The notes under the pieces are model-generated. The model searched no databases, was not told the origin of the DNA, and saw only the letters and a program-made list of their open reading frames with translations. Source: Siphonodentalium dalli (taxonomy: Eukaryota > Mollusca > Scaphopoda > Gadilida > Siphonodentaliidae). Taken from it: a stretch of 64,000 bases of DNA. This document shows positions 11,641 to 23,934 of this stretch, piece after piece. Position 1 is the stretch's first letter. Each line of letters opens with the position of its first letter. Location: NCBI GenBank assembly GCA_032622095.1, contig CP136069.1:6248976-6312975 (forward strand), in the 5' to 3' direction. Made by a program: the position numbers and the translations under genes.

Positions 11641-11852
11641 CCCTTTCAGTGCCAAGTCCGATTTTTTGTATCAACCCATATTTTCTTGATCATTTTTTCA
11701 AATTTATTGGTTATAATAATGTGATACATTGACGTAAGAGCTCTAAGAGCTCTTTCCATTAATGTATCACATTATTATAATCAATAAATTTTAAAAATGA
11801 TCAAGGAAATATGGGTTGATACAAAAATCGGACTTCGCACTGAAAGGGTTAA
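11637..11852. mobile_element. TTAA-flanked palindromic MITE, CCCTTTCAGTGC family, copy 1
   Basis: 216 bp, nearly a perfect palindrome from TTAACCCTTTCAGTGC to GCACTGAAAGGGTTAA, centred on GAGCTCTAAGAGCTC. A second full copy lies at 49143-49357. No coding capacity. Confidence 0.88.
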
Positions 11853-12470
11853 GTCAAATATCAAATAAGAGAATAACCTTCTGGTTCGTTTCACTTTTCG
11901 AAAGGTGGTGGCGCTATTCAAGAGATGATGCCCTTTCGTAGTAAGTCTTTGAGTGTTTATGTGCATGTTTTTGCAGCCCGGTCACCCTGCATTGGCGAAA
12001 GTTGATGGACATGTATAATTATTAAACACATAGCGCGATTATAGCATTACCTCGCTTCACTTTCGCCGTGTAGGTGGCCGGAATTTATACTAACAAATCC
12101 AACAGCATGCGCATGCGTAAGACATGATTGTCGTTTTCCATCCCCAGATAATTGTAGCACCCCGTTACTAACAATAATGAGTACGCATAGCAACAGATTG
12201 AAATTAGCTTCGATCTCGTTGATAATGACATAATAGTGTCGCCTATATAGTGCTATTTATCCATAGAGCTTCCTCGTAGTTCCTTATCGATATATATAGG
12301 ATTAGGACGTAAATGTGAACTTAATAATTTATTCATATCAGCTAAGAAAGCTGGTATCATCGATCGTGTATTCGACGTGTGCAGCTAAGTTCAGTGTCCG
12401 CTTCTCGTATTCAAGAAACGCCATGCACTCCCGCAATTCATACATTATATTATTCAACTATTAAAGGCCT

Positions 12471-12909
12471 ACTTTATTTTCGAGTCGCCGATTTTTTTTT
12501 TATCATGCCTTGATATACGGTTTTAATAACAATCTATGCCATAAAATATTATTTAAATACTATAATCATCACCATTTGAAACGTCTGTGTCTCAGAAGAT
12601 GTCCATAGAGAAATAGAAAACAGCTGAAATCATAGAAAGATTTCCCCAATATGGCTCCCATAATGCATCAGAATTCAAACTAAAAATGCAGTTTCAATGG
12701 AAGGGGAATAACTCTATCTTTAAGATATAAAGATAATCAGCTCCATTGAAAATTATACTTTGCACTACAATCCAGATAAAACTTAAACACAAAAACACGT
12801 CGGTAACTAAAAAAACGTCATGGTCACATCGGATAAGTTGATAATGCAATGTTTTGAAGCTTCTTTCAAATGATATTTAATATTTTATATATGTGATCTG
12901 GGCCTTTAA
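12471..12909. mobile_element. TTAA-flanked MITE, AGGCC family, copy 1
   Basis: TTAAAGGCC at the left and GGCCTTTAA at the right give short terminal repeats with TTAA sites. The interior (ATTTTCGAG, CTTGATATACGG, ACGTCTGTGTCTCAGAAG) is shared with a truncated copy at 31755. Confidence 0.75.
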
Positions 12910-13077
12910 TCTGCATTTCATTATAAATTAATTACTAAAATTGTAAATAGTCCTTTGCTTTGGTACATACATATATACGTATGTAACGTATCTACGTAAT
13001 ATGTGAAGGTTGTACTTTCGCGGAATGAGTTCAGAGGTCGTGCTAACTTGGCTGCATATCGATAGAACCGTCACGTG

Positions 13078-13365
13078 TCGGCCTGTCCCCAGAGAGTGAA
13101 TTTAGTTATGCTATCCCGCATAGCGGGCTAGCATCACCAAATTCACCCTCTGGGGACCTCATTCTGCTTAGGATCATCTTCTGAGAAGTATCTATAGTAT
13201 CAAATTAACTTTGTTTTTAGTTACATTTCCCTTCTAGGAAGTTTCTATATCCCCTAATTTGCAGAAGATAAAATTCATAATTGAGGTGCCCAATGGGTGA
13301 ACATCACCAACTTCAACTGGGGAACTGGTGGGGGCATTTAGTATAGAAGGGGTTAAAGTCATATC
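13078..13365. mobile_element. GCAGAATGAGG foldback composite, partial copy
   Basis: One hairpin (about 13085-13170; arms GTCCCCAGAGAGTGAATTTA and CTGGGGACCTCATTCTGC) plus the family interior (TATCCCCTAATTTGCAGAAG, GAGGTGCCCAATGGGTG). The second hairpin is absent. Confidence 0.65.
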
Positions 13366-13479
13366 CAGTGGTTTTGGGTTGAATACCATAATATTATATA
13401 TTATTATCCATCCCTTAACTAAGACTATTTCTGATTAGACAAAAGCTGCCACGTGATAATCTGGGAAAAAATCATATCG

Positions 13480-13945
13480 GACTCCCGAATGTCATATTGG
13501 ACTCCCCAAGTGTGCAATATGACATTTTATGGAGACTCTGTGACGTCGCCGATTAACTATTGCGAAATGAATCTGTGATATTGTGATGCGCGCGCAACAC
13601 TGGTGGATTTAGCAGACGTTTCACTTTTCATTTCCGTGTTTACTATTCCAAATCATGCTTTCAGATGATCAAATACAGGCTTTTATAGAAAAAGAAGTGC
13701 CGACAAATACAAAAAATAACCACAAACGTTTTATTCCCAAAATTTGGATAAACATACAGATGGATAATAAAAATGTCATTATACATGTACAATATGTTGT
13801 GTACAGTATGAGCTTTTCTTGTACTCGTCCAGGTTGTGGTGAAAAGTCATATTGGACTCGACACTGTGTGTTTCGTCCAATATCACTTTTCACCACAACC
13901 TGGACTCGTACAAGAAAAACACATACTGTACACATCATTGTATAA
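13480..13945. repeat. Foldback region built on ATATTGGACTC motifs
   Basis: An inverted repeat at about 13795-13938 pairs GTACAGTATGAGCTTTTCTT and CCAGGTTGTGGTGAAAAG with their complements around CGACACTGTGTGTTTCGTCC. The motif TCATATTGGACTC also occurs at 13490. Overlapping open frames on both strands follow from the symmetry. Confidence 0.6.
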
Positions 13946-14800
13946 TAACTTTATAATATGTGAGTGGCGGGAAAATCGTTCAACCATGGCGGTCTCCAAT
14001 CTACTGATAATCTCCACACAGCGTTCATGTGTGAAATCGTATGGGTATATCTCGCATACATTAGTATTTACTACTGCAATATATCATTTTCCTTTTTTAT
14101 TGTCGACTAAAGAATCTTGCGGGAAAAAATGTTTCGGATATGTGAAACAAACTATAACAGTTTCTAACTGGGCGATTCGGGCTTATATAGTCGTTCTCTA
14201 TTGTTGACGTTACTCAGTTGATCTAAACATGGCTATTGTATAATTATCTCATTGTTTCGACGTTGGTACGATGAAAGGTCGTTCCGATGTCTTTATATTC
14301 ACCAAAAGAGTTAAGTAAGTCATCTTCATTGTTTTCGGGATGATTTTATGACGTCATCAATCTTTGACAGGTGGGCGGCATTACCCGATTTATGGTTTGT
14401 TCACTTTCACATTTAGGACTGGGTCAAACTGCAATGTAGAGTTCAGTCCCTTGATGTGCTGGACATAACACTGCCATCACGTACAGATTATGTGAGGAAA
14501 TCACCCATTTTTTAATGAATACTTTTGTCGATAACAAATCATTCTGCACGAGAAACAGAGCTTCCATATTCATTGAATATTGGCTATAGATGAAGCCAGA
14601 ATGAATTGTAACTGACAAACCACTTAATTGAAATTAGATTTAATTACTAAAATATACACAATGGCAGCGGACAGACCAGTGTAGCGAGGGGACTGAAATC
14701 TGTTTTGTAGCTTATATAGGGCTGGGTATTTACCTCATTCGATATATATATATACTGTGCATGCATTTTAAAGATGGTCTATCTCTTCTCAACAAGCAGT

Positions 14801-14936
14801 TTAACCCTTTCGTGACCCACAGGGAGCCCCACAAAGACTGCACCAGACGACACTTCGTAGTGCATGCTTCCATATGTATGAGGCTCAATGTGGGTTAAAC
14901 GTTAAACTTTTTTATATCGCCTCGGTTATTATCCAT
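14801..14936. mobile_element. TTAACCC hairpin element, GAGCCCCAC family
   Basis: TTAACCCTTTCGTGACCCAC leads into GGGAGCCCCAC, a CAGACGACAC centre, GAGGCTCAATGTGGGTTAA, and the shared TATATCGCCTCGGTTATT tail. TTAA at the outer ends suggests the same mobilising system as the other TTAA MITEs. Confidence 0.65.
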
Positions 14937-15150
14937 TTCATGACGGGAGCTGCGCTGTTACAGCATTAACGATCATGTACGAGTGCATGCTATGATAATA
15001 TATGCGAATCTACCTCACATGTATATCAGGGAATCAAGGTAAATATTTTTAGACCAATATATTCTCTTCTATATGCAAGGTTCCCTATTGGAGACTCGCA
15101 TATAAAATACAATGCATTGGTTCATGGTTTTCGCAACATTTCAGCAAGCT
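14937..15150. mobile_element. Decayed palindrome-pair MITE, CATGACGGGAGC end type
   Basis: CATTTCATGACGGGAGC at the left, mutated palindromes at about 14980-15030 and 15055-15125, and TTTCGCAACATTTCAGCAAG with CAGTCATGGAAGGGTTAA at the right. The right end runs directly into a 33-bp tandem array. Confidence 0.65.
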
Positions 15151-15151
15151 T

Positions 15152-15305
15152 CAGTCATGGAAGGGTTAATAAGGGGGGGTAACTCCAGTCACGGAAGGGC
15201 TAATAAGGGAGGTAACTCCAGTCATGGAAGGGCTAATAAGGGAGGTAACTCCAGCCATGGAAGGGTTAATAAGGTAGATAACTCCAGTCATGGAAGGGTT
15301 AATAA
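15152..15305 (+). repeat. 33-bp tandem repeat of a MITE end, about 4.5 copies
   Basis: The unit consists of CTCCAGTCATGGAAGGG plus TTAATAAGGGAGGTAA. Its first part is the right terminus of the CATGACGGGAGC MITE, so the array is a local amplification of that end. As 33 is a multiple of three, the array is open in one frame (GGNSSHGRANK units); not treated as coding. Confidence 0.8.
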
Positions 15306-15624
15306 TGATTTTATTTCGTATTTTCTAGTATAATACATAAGTCAATTTAGGACATTTTACTGCTCGCGGGGCTTAGTAAGAAGAACACTATCTCTCGCGG
15401 GGGGAGGGGGGGGGTAGCAAGAAGGAGAACTCTATCTCCATCTGAGATCGCATGAACGTATCATGACAGACTGTTATAAAAATAGTAACGCAAAATGCAT
15501 CATGCAATTGGTTATTGCATTATATAAGACATTATCGATATAAAATCAATAATAATTTATATAAGAGTTTCCGGCCAGGTGTCTTCCATTCATATTTATT
15601 ATTGTATACCCCGGATACTATATA

Positions 15625-16087
15625 TGTGACCCGCCATGCATATCAAGTCCAGTCGTAAGTCGGGATTTGTTTTACCCTGTGCCAATGCATTCTCTTATAT
15701 ATGCGAGTCGACCATAGGTCGCCTCGCATATATAAGAGAATGCATTGGCCTAACAATTTTTTATCATGTTTTTTAAATAAATGTTTCTTACAATTTTTAG
15801 GACATAAAATAAAAAACATCCATTACCCTGCAGGGAGCCCCATACATATATAGAAGCATATAGAAGAGTGTCGTCTGCTCATGTTTGTCTGGGGCTCTGT
15901 ATGGGTGAAATTATAAAATTGTTAAAGAATACAAGAACAAATTATAAAAATTGTAAAAAATTGTTAGGCCAATGCATTCTCTTATATATGCGAGGCGACC
16001 TATGGTCGACTCGCATATATAAGAGAATGCATTGACACAGGGTAAAACAATCCCGACTTCCGACTGGATTTGATATGGCGGGTCACA
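15625..16087. mobile_element. TGTGACCCGCC composite MITE, copy 3
   Basis: Terminal repeats TGTGACCCGCC/GGCGGGTCACA, palindrome pair at about 15680-15748 and 15968-16036, and a central GAGCCCCAC hairpin (15833-15905). TA occurs on both flanks. Confidence 0.85.
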
Positions 16088-17033
16088 TATGTATTGAGGA
16101 AGAGATAGACCATCATACATTTTACAACTTTGTCTGAAGATTTTAGCAACCACTTTTCACATATGTTCATTATGGGAGCTTTACAGGGGTACACTTTTTA
16201 CACACTTACAAGTATTTTATACAATTTTTTATTCTTGATTACTAGTGTTTTCTTTGGAGAGGGTACTAATGTCATACCATGTCATGAATTTCTACTCTGA
16301 CTACGCCCGTAGATATCATATTCCACCCATTCAAAATATAGGAACATTTTGATGTTATGACCTGTTCTGATGGGAATTTTATAACATTGAACACACAACG
16401 CAAGGTGCATATTTCGTTGTTAATACTCGTTCCTTAATAATCTAGCTCTCGATTGCATGATTTTTGTGACTTTTGTGAGTTGATATCGCAATAAACGTGG
16501 AAATATTTCCCGGGAGAAATGCCATAATGATTGTGAGCGATGAAAATCAAAATCGGCTCAACAAAGTCACCTAAATCATGCAAACTCAAGCTGGAACCTT
16601 CACGTACTGTGAAATACATTATTACGGAAATGGTATTAACGAAGATATATATCAGCGGCACTGTTTTTCTTTCTCTCTCAATGTTATAAAGTTCCCAGGT
16701 TTTGATCTGCATGGAGTATGGTCACTACGGGTGTACCGTGAGTAGATACGCATGACGTGTTCTAGGTTAGATGGGCATGTACAAATGCATGGGGTTTGGT
16801 AATGAATTATAAACCCATAATATACGCACTGGTGATATATACTAGACTTCTTATCACAATGGCATTATATTATGTGTAGCACTATGCCATGGAATGCAAC
16901 ATTTTATCAGAAAACAGTGTAAACCGCTCATTGATTCGATTATTGATTCTATATCGACGCCAAGATCATGTCTCGTCGTGTTCGATTATTGATCGATTAT
17001 TGTGTTTGAATGATTGTTTATTTTTAACCCTTT
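16088..17033. other. Unassigned non-coding sequence
   Basis: No repeat or exon supported. A 92-codon minus-strand frame (16434-16712) has no motif I recognise. Confidence 0.45.
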
Positions 17034-17411
17034 ACCCAACAAAACGGTCAACAACGCCCAAATAAAGCTTCAACAGCCTAAAATATCTTCGGTCTGTCTC
17101 AATAACACCATACAAATATGGATATCATTGGAACCGGTTCATTGACCACATTGTGATGGTTACAGTTATGCCCTGTGCCAATGCATTCTCTTATATATGC
17201 GAGTCGACCATAGGTCGCCTCGCATATATAAGAGAATGCATTGGCCTTATAACAATTTTTATAATATTTTTCTACATTCTTTGACAATTTTATCATTTTT
17301 AATATGTGTTAAGCCAATGCATTCTCTTATATATGCGAGGCGACCTATGGTCAACTCGCATATATAAGAGAATGCATTGGCACAGGGCCGTTCTGTTGGG
17401 TAAAGGGTTAA
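17034..17411. mobile_element. TTAA-flanked MITE, CCCTTTACCCAAC family, copy 2
   Basis: A clean copy: TTAACCCTTTACCCAAC at the left, GTTGGGTAAAGGGTTAA at the right. Interior blocks AGCTTCAACAGCCTAAAATA and TTGACCACATTGTGATGG precede a palindrome pair (17178-17246, 17311-17379). Confidence 0.9.
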
Positions 17412-18626
17412 CATAATTACAAGCGTATGACAACGGTGATAATAAACAAAACAAAACTATGATAATATGAATCGTACGTGACACGCAGTGGAGCAACCAC
17501 ACATGGTGTGCCTCAAATTTGCCTTTTTTCGGCGACATAATGCTAAGATTAATTTATGTAACATCATTCATTGGTCATGACGCATGCCAACTTGACAAGA
17601 CGTGTCGTGGATTGTAAAATCTTATCTGGATTCTCGTCATGACTTCTTCATTTTTCGTTTTCATTAAGCGAACCAACGGAATTGGTCTAAATGAAATTAA
17701 TAGACTTAAATCACATGTGAATTCTTCGTCAGTTTGTGAAGTAGTTACTTTAATTTTTGTCGCGATCCTTAATTTCCAATTCCGCGTTTTGTTTTTGCAA
17801 TCTCCACACGGTTGCTAACCGGAAGTCACGTGACAATTTCTCCAAAATCTGTACCCGCGATCTTGAAAAATCACTGATGGATATAGAAAAAAGATATTGG
17901 TGATTGCTATTATACAGGAGCGACATGGCCCAGGTGCGCCTTCTTCCTGTGGCCACTATACGTTACAAACATGAAGTGGCATCTAATAAAGTGAAATGGA
18001 ATGATAGAACGTAATTCACAGAAGACAAATAATGTATCTAAACCAAACGACCTTGCTCACCCGTATGTGTACAAAGCGCCCCAATTCGTTTATACAACAC
18101 ATACACTGTATTGATGTAAGCTCTCATTTAATGGAGGTTAATGAAGATATATATTCACTTACGGGATGTACCTATAGGTGTTGATACATATGTATTGGTT
18201 GTTTTCATACATCTGTCACTAATGGTGGGGGTATGGTTGGGGCTGTTTCGATTGTTTACTGGATAAGAAAATAATGGCTTCCGATTATGAAATTCATTGA
18301 AAGATCGTTATTGCAGAAGTTCGTCGATCTCGTGCACAATTGTATTTAAAGTGATGTGAAACACTACGGTAGGGTGATCAAATAGAAATTGAGAATAATC
18401 TTGCTCAAAGAAATTATTTTTTACGAATATTAATCCAAGTTGACAACACAAAGCGTCATTTTCATATATTAATTAAATGCAATGACTTTATGGCGAAATC
18501 AATTCTGTTAGTTTATCGCCAAAAGTTGCGTCCCGAATCGAGGTGTAAATATTTACAATTGAGCGTAGTTCAGACGATGTTTTCTATGGAGTGGTATGGT
18601 CGATTTCTTTGATTTTTTCGGCGACG
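17412..18626. other. Unassigned non-coding sequence
   Basis: Unique DNA. A 68-codon minus-strand frame (17750-17956) has acceptable composition but no identifiable family or convincing splice borders. No RNA gene seen. Confidence 0.45.
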
Positions 18627-19025
18627 TTAACCCTTTACCCAACAAACCGGCCAAAACCGGCCAAATAAAGCTTCAACAGCCTAAAATATCTTCGGTCTGT
18701 CTCAATAGAACCATACAAATATGGGTATCATTGGAACCGTCTCCTTGACCACATTGTGATAGTTACAGTTATGCCCTGTGCCAATGCATTCTCTTATATA
18801 TGCGAGTCGACCATAGGTCGCCTCGCATATATAAGAGAATGCATTGGCCTAAAAAAAATCTTTTTTTAACACTTTTTACCATTTTTTCTTACATTCTTTA
18901 ACAATTTTATAATTTTAATGTGTTAAGCCAATGCATTCTCTTATATATGCGAGGCGACCTATGGTCGACTCGCATATATAAGAGAGTGCATTGGCACAGG
19001 GCCCTTCTGTTGGGTAAAGGGTTAG
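18627..19025. mobile_element. TTAA-flanked MITE, CCCTTTACCCAAC family, copy 3
   Basis: TTAACCCTTTACCCAAC at the left, TTGGGTAAAGGG at the right, followed by TTAG instead of TTAA (point change). Palindrome pair at about 18779-18847 and 18927-18995. Confidence 0.88.
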
Positions 19026-19330
19026 TAGAATAATACATTCCCCAGGTTGCCATATGGCATAAGTAACTTATCATTTTCACGCACCCGAACAACTCCATAA
19101 TATGTCTTTAACAGGCCACGCACATCCTGGATTGATTGTTTATTTAAAACAATATTTACAAACATAATGATAACAGTAAAATATTCAGAAATAAACATGA
19201 ATATATTGTACAGGAGCGGCATGGCAATTTAGGCCGTCTCCATGCTGCCCATATGTGGAAATGAAATTTAAATAGTAAAATGACAAGGTGAAATAGAGTA
19301 AATAGATGAACGCAATATGAACAAGATATG

Positions 19331-19446
19331 TATGAATGTCGTATATATCCAAACCATTCACATGGTGTACATAGTATGATAGTATATGTATGAATGTCGT
19401 ATCCAAACCATTCACATGGTGTACATAGTATGCTAGTATATGTAAT
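19331..19446. repeat. 58-bp tandem duplication
   Basis: TATGAATGTCGTAT and CCAAACCATTCACATGGTGT recur with a 58-bp period, two copies. The 94- and 101-codon minus-strand frames here come from the duplication. Confidence 0.75.
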
Positions 19447-19619
19447 GGTTGTACCAAGCACTTGGCCAATGTTACTGTATCATAAGTGTAGTGGAAATTA
19501 TGGTTTTAGGCTATATGACCATATAAGAGCCTTTGGTGATCGCTGTTCATATGATCAGGTCTGTTCACAAAGGGCAGGGAAACTTCCTGGATTCATCTAG
19601 TATGGTTATATTTAACTAT

Positions 19620-20263
19620 TATATTTGAATTTGTTAAGCCAAAACCAACTATTTCATTGTTTGGGGGGGGGGGGGCATCAAAGTCATGGTTATAAGGTCT
19701 CCATTGTGGTGTCTACATTGGAATTTCCAACTGCAATAGCCAGACCAAAACTCACAAGCGTTTGTGTAATTTCATTTGCATACCCCCCCCCCCCCCCATG
19801 GGCTTTGATTTTTCTAACATCTGTATTGGTCTAACTCCAGGCAAATTTCCACTCCGATTTGTTTTACTTGAATTCATTAACAGTTTTGATTGGCCATGGG
19901 GAAGTGAGCAGGACACATCGAGCAATAAAATGTTTGAAATATGAACATGAACGTATCAAAATCTTAGCATCTAGACTGCCCTCAAGCTTTCAAAGTGTAG
20001 GAAATGGTCCAACCTGACACTCCATTAAGGTTGGACATTTTCCAATTGATGGCCATATTTTAAATGCTCTACACCCATTTAACTAAAACTAATAGTGTGT
20101 CAGGTATGAAATTTCCAACTGTTGAACATTTTGATCAAAGTTGGGGAAAGTCAGACCCTCTCGACCCCAAACCAACCCCACTCAACCCCCCATTGACGCC
20201 ATGTCCCTGTGCGCATCACAGAGCACAACTACAGCACATGGACTTTCTCCAGATACAATTTCA
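19620..20263. other. Unassigned sequence with homopolymer runs
   Basis: A G-run at about 19662 and a C-run at about 19785 are candidate slippage or assembly-error sites. No exon supported. Confidence 0.45.
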
Positions 20264-20395
20264 CGGAAATTCGTAATTCAATTTATGGCTCCAGCCATAA
20301 ATTAAATCTATGTCAAATTATTAACTTTGATTTTAAGATAACCTATTAACCTGAACGTTTACAGAATACATCTTCTACTCAAATTACCCCTTTAA
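20264..20395 (-). mobile_element. Truncated relative of the AGGGGTACTGTAC MITE
   Basis: ATTTATGGCTCCAGCCATAAA, a TTTACAGAATACATCTTC block and CCCCTTTAAGG resemble, in opposite orientation, the left part of the complete element at 54788. Divergent fragment. Confidence 0.5.
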
Positions 20396-20617
20396 GGAAC
20401 ATGTATTAACTAAGAAATATATTGCACTGATTTTTCAATGGTATAAACTTCCCTGTCACAAAATCAAAATGTTCCCATGCGTTGTACTGGTAGAATATGA
20501 TCTCTTCGGGCGAGCTGGAGCGGAGACTCATGGCCTAATGGAAACAGCGACGGGTGAAATATGAAGACCAAACTACTTATGTATTCCTTTCACGATCTCG
20601 TCCCTGTCTGACCATCA

Positions 20618-22078
20618 CACCCTTTCTATACTAAAGCATCATTGAAAAGTAGTTATCCCATAGGACATGTTCAGATAATAAGTTTAACCCTTTCTATACT
20701 AAAGTATCATTGACGAGTAGTTATCACATAGGAAATGTTCAGATAATAAGTTTAACCCATTCTATATTATAATAAGTTTAACCCTTTCTATACGAAAGTA
20801 TCATTGACGAGTAGTTATCCCATAGGAAATGTTCCGATAATAAGTTTAACCCATTCTATACTATAATAAGTTTAACCATACTAAAGTATCATTGACGAGT
20901 AGTTATCCCATAGGAAATGTTCCGATAATAAGTTTAACCCATTCTATACTATAATAAGTTTAACCCTTTCTATACTAAAGTATCATTGACGAGTAGTTAT
21001 CCCATAGGAAATGTTCAGATAATAAGTTTAACCCATTCTATATTATAATAAGTTGAACCCTTTCTATACGAAAGTATCATTGACGAGTAGTTATCCCATA
21101 GGAAAAATGTTCAGATAATAAGTTTAACCCATTCTATACTATACTAAGTTTAACCATACTAAAGTATCATTGACGAGTAGTTATCACATAGGAAATGTTC
21201 CGATAATAAGTTTAACCCATTCTATATTATAATAAGTTTAACCCTTTCTATATGAAAGTATCATTGACGAGTAGTTATCCCATAGGAAATGTTCAGATAA
21301 TAAGTTTAACCCATTCTATATTATAATAAGTTTAACCCTTTCTATACTAAAGTATCATTGACGAGTAGTTATCCCATAGGAAATGTTCAGATAATAAGTT
21401 TAACCCATTCTATATTATAATAAGTTTAACCCTTTCTATACTAAAGTATCATTGACGAGTAGTTATCCCATAGGAAATGTTCAGATAATAAGTTTAACCC
21501 ATTCTATATTATAATAAGTTTAAACCTTTCTATACTAAAGTATCATTGACGTAGTTATCACATAGGAAATGTTCAGATAATAAGTTTAACCCATTCTATA
21601 TTATAATAAGTTTAAACCTTTCTAAAGTAAAGTATCATTGACGAGTAGTTATCACATAGGAAATGTTCAGATAATAAGTTTAACCCATTCTATATTATAA
21701 TAAGTTTAAACCTTTCTATACTAAAGTATCATTGACGAGTAGTTATCCCATAGGAAATGTTCAGATAATAAGTTTAACCCATTCTATATTATAATAAGTT
21801 TAAACCTTTCTATACTAAAGTATCATTGACGAGTAGTTATCCCATAGGAAATGTTCAGATAATAAGTTTAACCCTTTCTATACTAAAGCATCATTGACGA
21901 GTAGTTATCACATAGGAAATGTTCAGATAATAAGTTTAACCCTTTCTACACTAAAGCATCATTGACGAGTAGTTATCACATAGGAAATGTTCAAATAATA
22001 AGTTTAACCCTTTCTATACTAAAGTATCATTGACGAGTAGTTATCCCATAGGAAATGTTCAGATAATAAGTTCAACAT
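20618..22078 (+). repeat. 68-bp satellite, forward-orientation block
   Basis: The unit runs TTAACCCTTTCTATACTAAA, CATTGACGAGTAGTTATCCC, ATAGGAAATGTTCAGATAAT, AAG. The first units have a 68-bp period; most later ones carry an extra CCATTCTATATTATAATAAG segment, giving about 93 bp. Roughly 16-18 units. The same monomer appears inverted at 24.0-26.7 and 27.9-30.2 kb. Confidence 0.9.
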
Positions 22079-22158
22079 AGATAGTTTGATGAACTTATTT
22101 TCTAAACATATCGTCTGCTTTTATCACCTTAGCATCCCTCCAAATGAATTATATAGAT

Positions 22159-22680
22159 CCCACCAAATATAGCTTATTATCTGAACATTTCCCACCAAAT
22201 ATAGCTTATTATCTGAACATTTCCCACCAAATATAGCTTATTATCTGAACATTTCCCACCAAATATAGCTTATTATCTGAACATTTCCCACCATATATAG
22301 CTTATTATCTGAACATTTCCCACCAAATATAGCTTATTATCTGAACATTTCCCACCAAATATAGCTTATTATTTGAACATTTCCCACCAAATATAGCTTA
22401 TTATCTGAACATTTCCCACCAAATATAGCTTATTATCTGAACATTTCCCACCATGTATAGCTTATTATCTGAACATTTCCCACCAAATATAGCTTATTAT
22501 CTGAACATTTCCCACCATATATAGCTTATTATCTGAACATTTCCCACCAAATATAGCTTATTATCTGAACATTTCCCACCAAATATAGCTTATTATCTGA
22601 ACATTTCCCACCAAATATAGCTTATTATTTGAACATTTCCCACCAAATATAGCTTATTATCTGAACATTTCCCACCAAAT
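22159..22680 (-). repeat. 32-bp tandem array, about 16 copies
   Basis: The unit is CCCACCAAATATAGC followed by TTATTATCTGAACATTT. The second half is part of the 68-bp monomer in reverse orientation, so this array probably arose from it. Units differ by at most two bases. No unique spacers, so not CRISPR. Confidence 0.92.
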
Positions 22681-22699
22681 AACATGAATCATTCTGCAC

Positions 22700-23310
22700 T
22701 TGTGTTATCATTTTTATACCCCCTTTTTTTGTTCATGTCATAACTTGAACAGTAGTGCTCGGATCTCAATAAAATTAGGTATGGATGTTCACTACTATGA
22801 GGACATTGAGGGTTCCATCGTTTTGTTCCATTTTTCCATTCTAGAGTTATTCATCTTTTTGGTCCGTCTGGTGTCTGTTCGTGTCGTAACTTCAACAGTT
22901 GTGCTGCGATCTCAATGAAATTTGGTATGGATGGTCACTACTATGTGGACATTTAATAGAGGGGTCCATCGTTTTGTTCGGGTTTTCCATTCTAGAGTTA
23001 TACATCTTTGATTATCTGGAAATGTTGGCTTTTTGGTCAATCTGGTGTCTGTTACGTTCATAACTTGAACAGTAGTTCTCGTATCTCAATGAAATTTGGT
23101 ATGGATGTTCACCACTATGAGGCAATTTAATGGCGCATTCAGCTGTTTTGTTTTGATTTTTGGTTCTATAGTTATTCAGCTTTGTTTATATGAACATGCT
23201 GATGTTTGGGTCCATCAGCTATAAGTTATAGATATGCCCACACTAGGCGGTATGCCACAAGGGTGTATGCACCGGACGACAGTCCATCTCTTGTTTATAC
23301 TGTCGTCTGC
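22700..23310 (+). repeat. Three diverged ~145-170-bp repeats, pearl/satellite-like
   Basis: Three copies share GTCATAACTTGAACAGTAG, ATCTCAATGAAATTTGGTAT and GGATGTTCACTACTATG, at about 22735, 22880 and 23055. The segment ends CACCGGACGACAGTCCATCT. The layout resembles core repeats of Helentron-like elements in marine invertebrates, but no terminal structure was identified. Confidence 0.6.
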
Positions 23311-23649
23311 TGATTTTTCCTGAACACCGATCCAAATGAAGAATAGACAATTCTAGTGTTTTCTTGTATAACTGATTGGAAGAAACCATTTAGTAACTGC
23401 AGGGTTAATAGAGTGTGGCACGATCGATTGAACTCAAGCTGTGTGTTCTTATATGAAATAATCCGCACTGGGCCGATGTGTGGCCACGGTATTCAATTGA
23501 TTAAAACTGAAATAATTGGATTCGCAATCTGTTCGGAATTCCGCCCCAGCTGGCAGTATTTCGTAATAACTCGGCCCTCGCATCACCAGGCCAACCTGCT
23601 GCCATCAGCAGATAAATAGGTCAAATGCTACAGCCCGACTTCTCACTCT

Positions 23650-23775
23650 TAACCTGTTCATGAACCCTATAGAGAGCACCATGTATAGTGCAGCAGACGA
23701 CACTCCGTAGTGCATGCTTCCATCTGTGTGGGGCTCCCTATGGGTTAATCATTAAACTCTATAATATATCGCCTC
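23650..23775. mobile_element. GAGCCCCAC hairpin element, tandem copy a
   Basis: GTTCATGAACCCTATAGAGAG, CAGCAGACGACACTCCGTAG and GTGGGGCTCCCTATGGGTTAA form the family hairpin, followed by the TATCGCCTCGGTTATT tail. Confidence 0.65.
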
Positions 23776-23787
23776 GGTTATTATGTT

Positions 23788-23915
23788 TAACCATTTCATG
23801 AACCATAGAGAGCCCCATGTATTCTGCAACAGACGACACTCTGTAGTGCATGATTCCATCTGTGTGGGGCTCCCTGTGGGTTAATCGCTAAACTCTATAT
23901 ATCGCCTCGGTTATT
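23788..23915. mobile_element. GAGCCCCAC hairpin element, tandem copy b
   Basis: A second copy lies directly after copy a: AACCATAGAGAGCCCCATG, CAACAGACGACACTCTGTAG, GTGGGGCTCCCTGTGGGTTAA and the same tail. The head-to-tail arrangement suggests duplication of the whole element. Confidence 0.65.
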
Positions 23916-23934
23916 ATGTTTATCCCTAAACAAT

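Noticed and set aside
13655-14207. Overlapping 89-123-codon frames on both strands
   Set aside because: Symmetry of the inverted repeat at 13795-13938 creates matching frames on both strands.
22159-22680. CRISPR-like regular repeats
   Set aside because: Units are contiguous 32-bp tandem copies without unique spacers, in an animal genome context. Same for 36812-37857.
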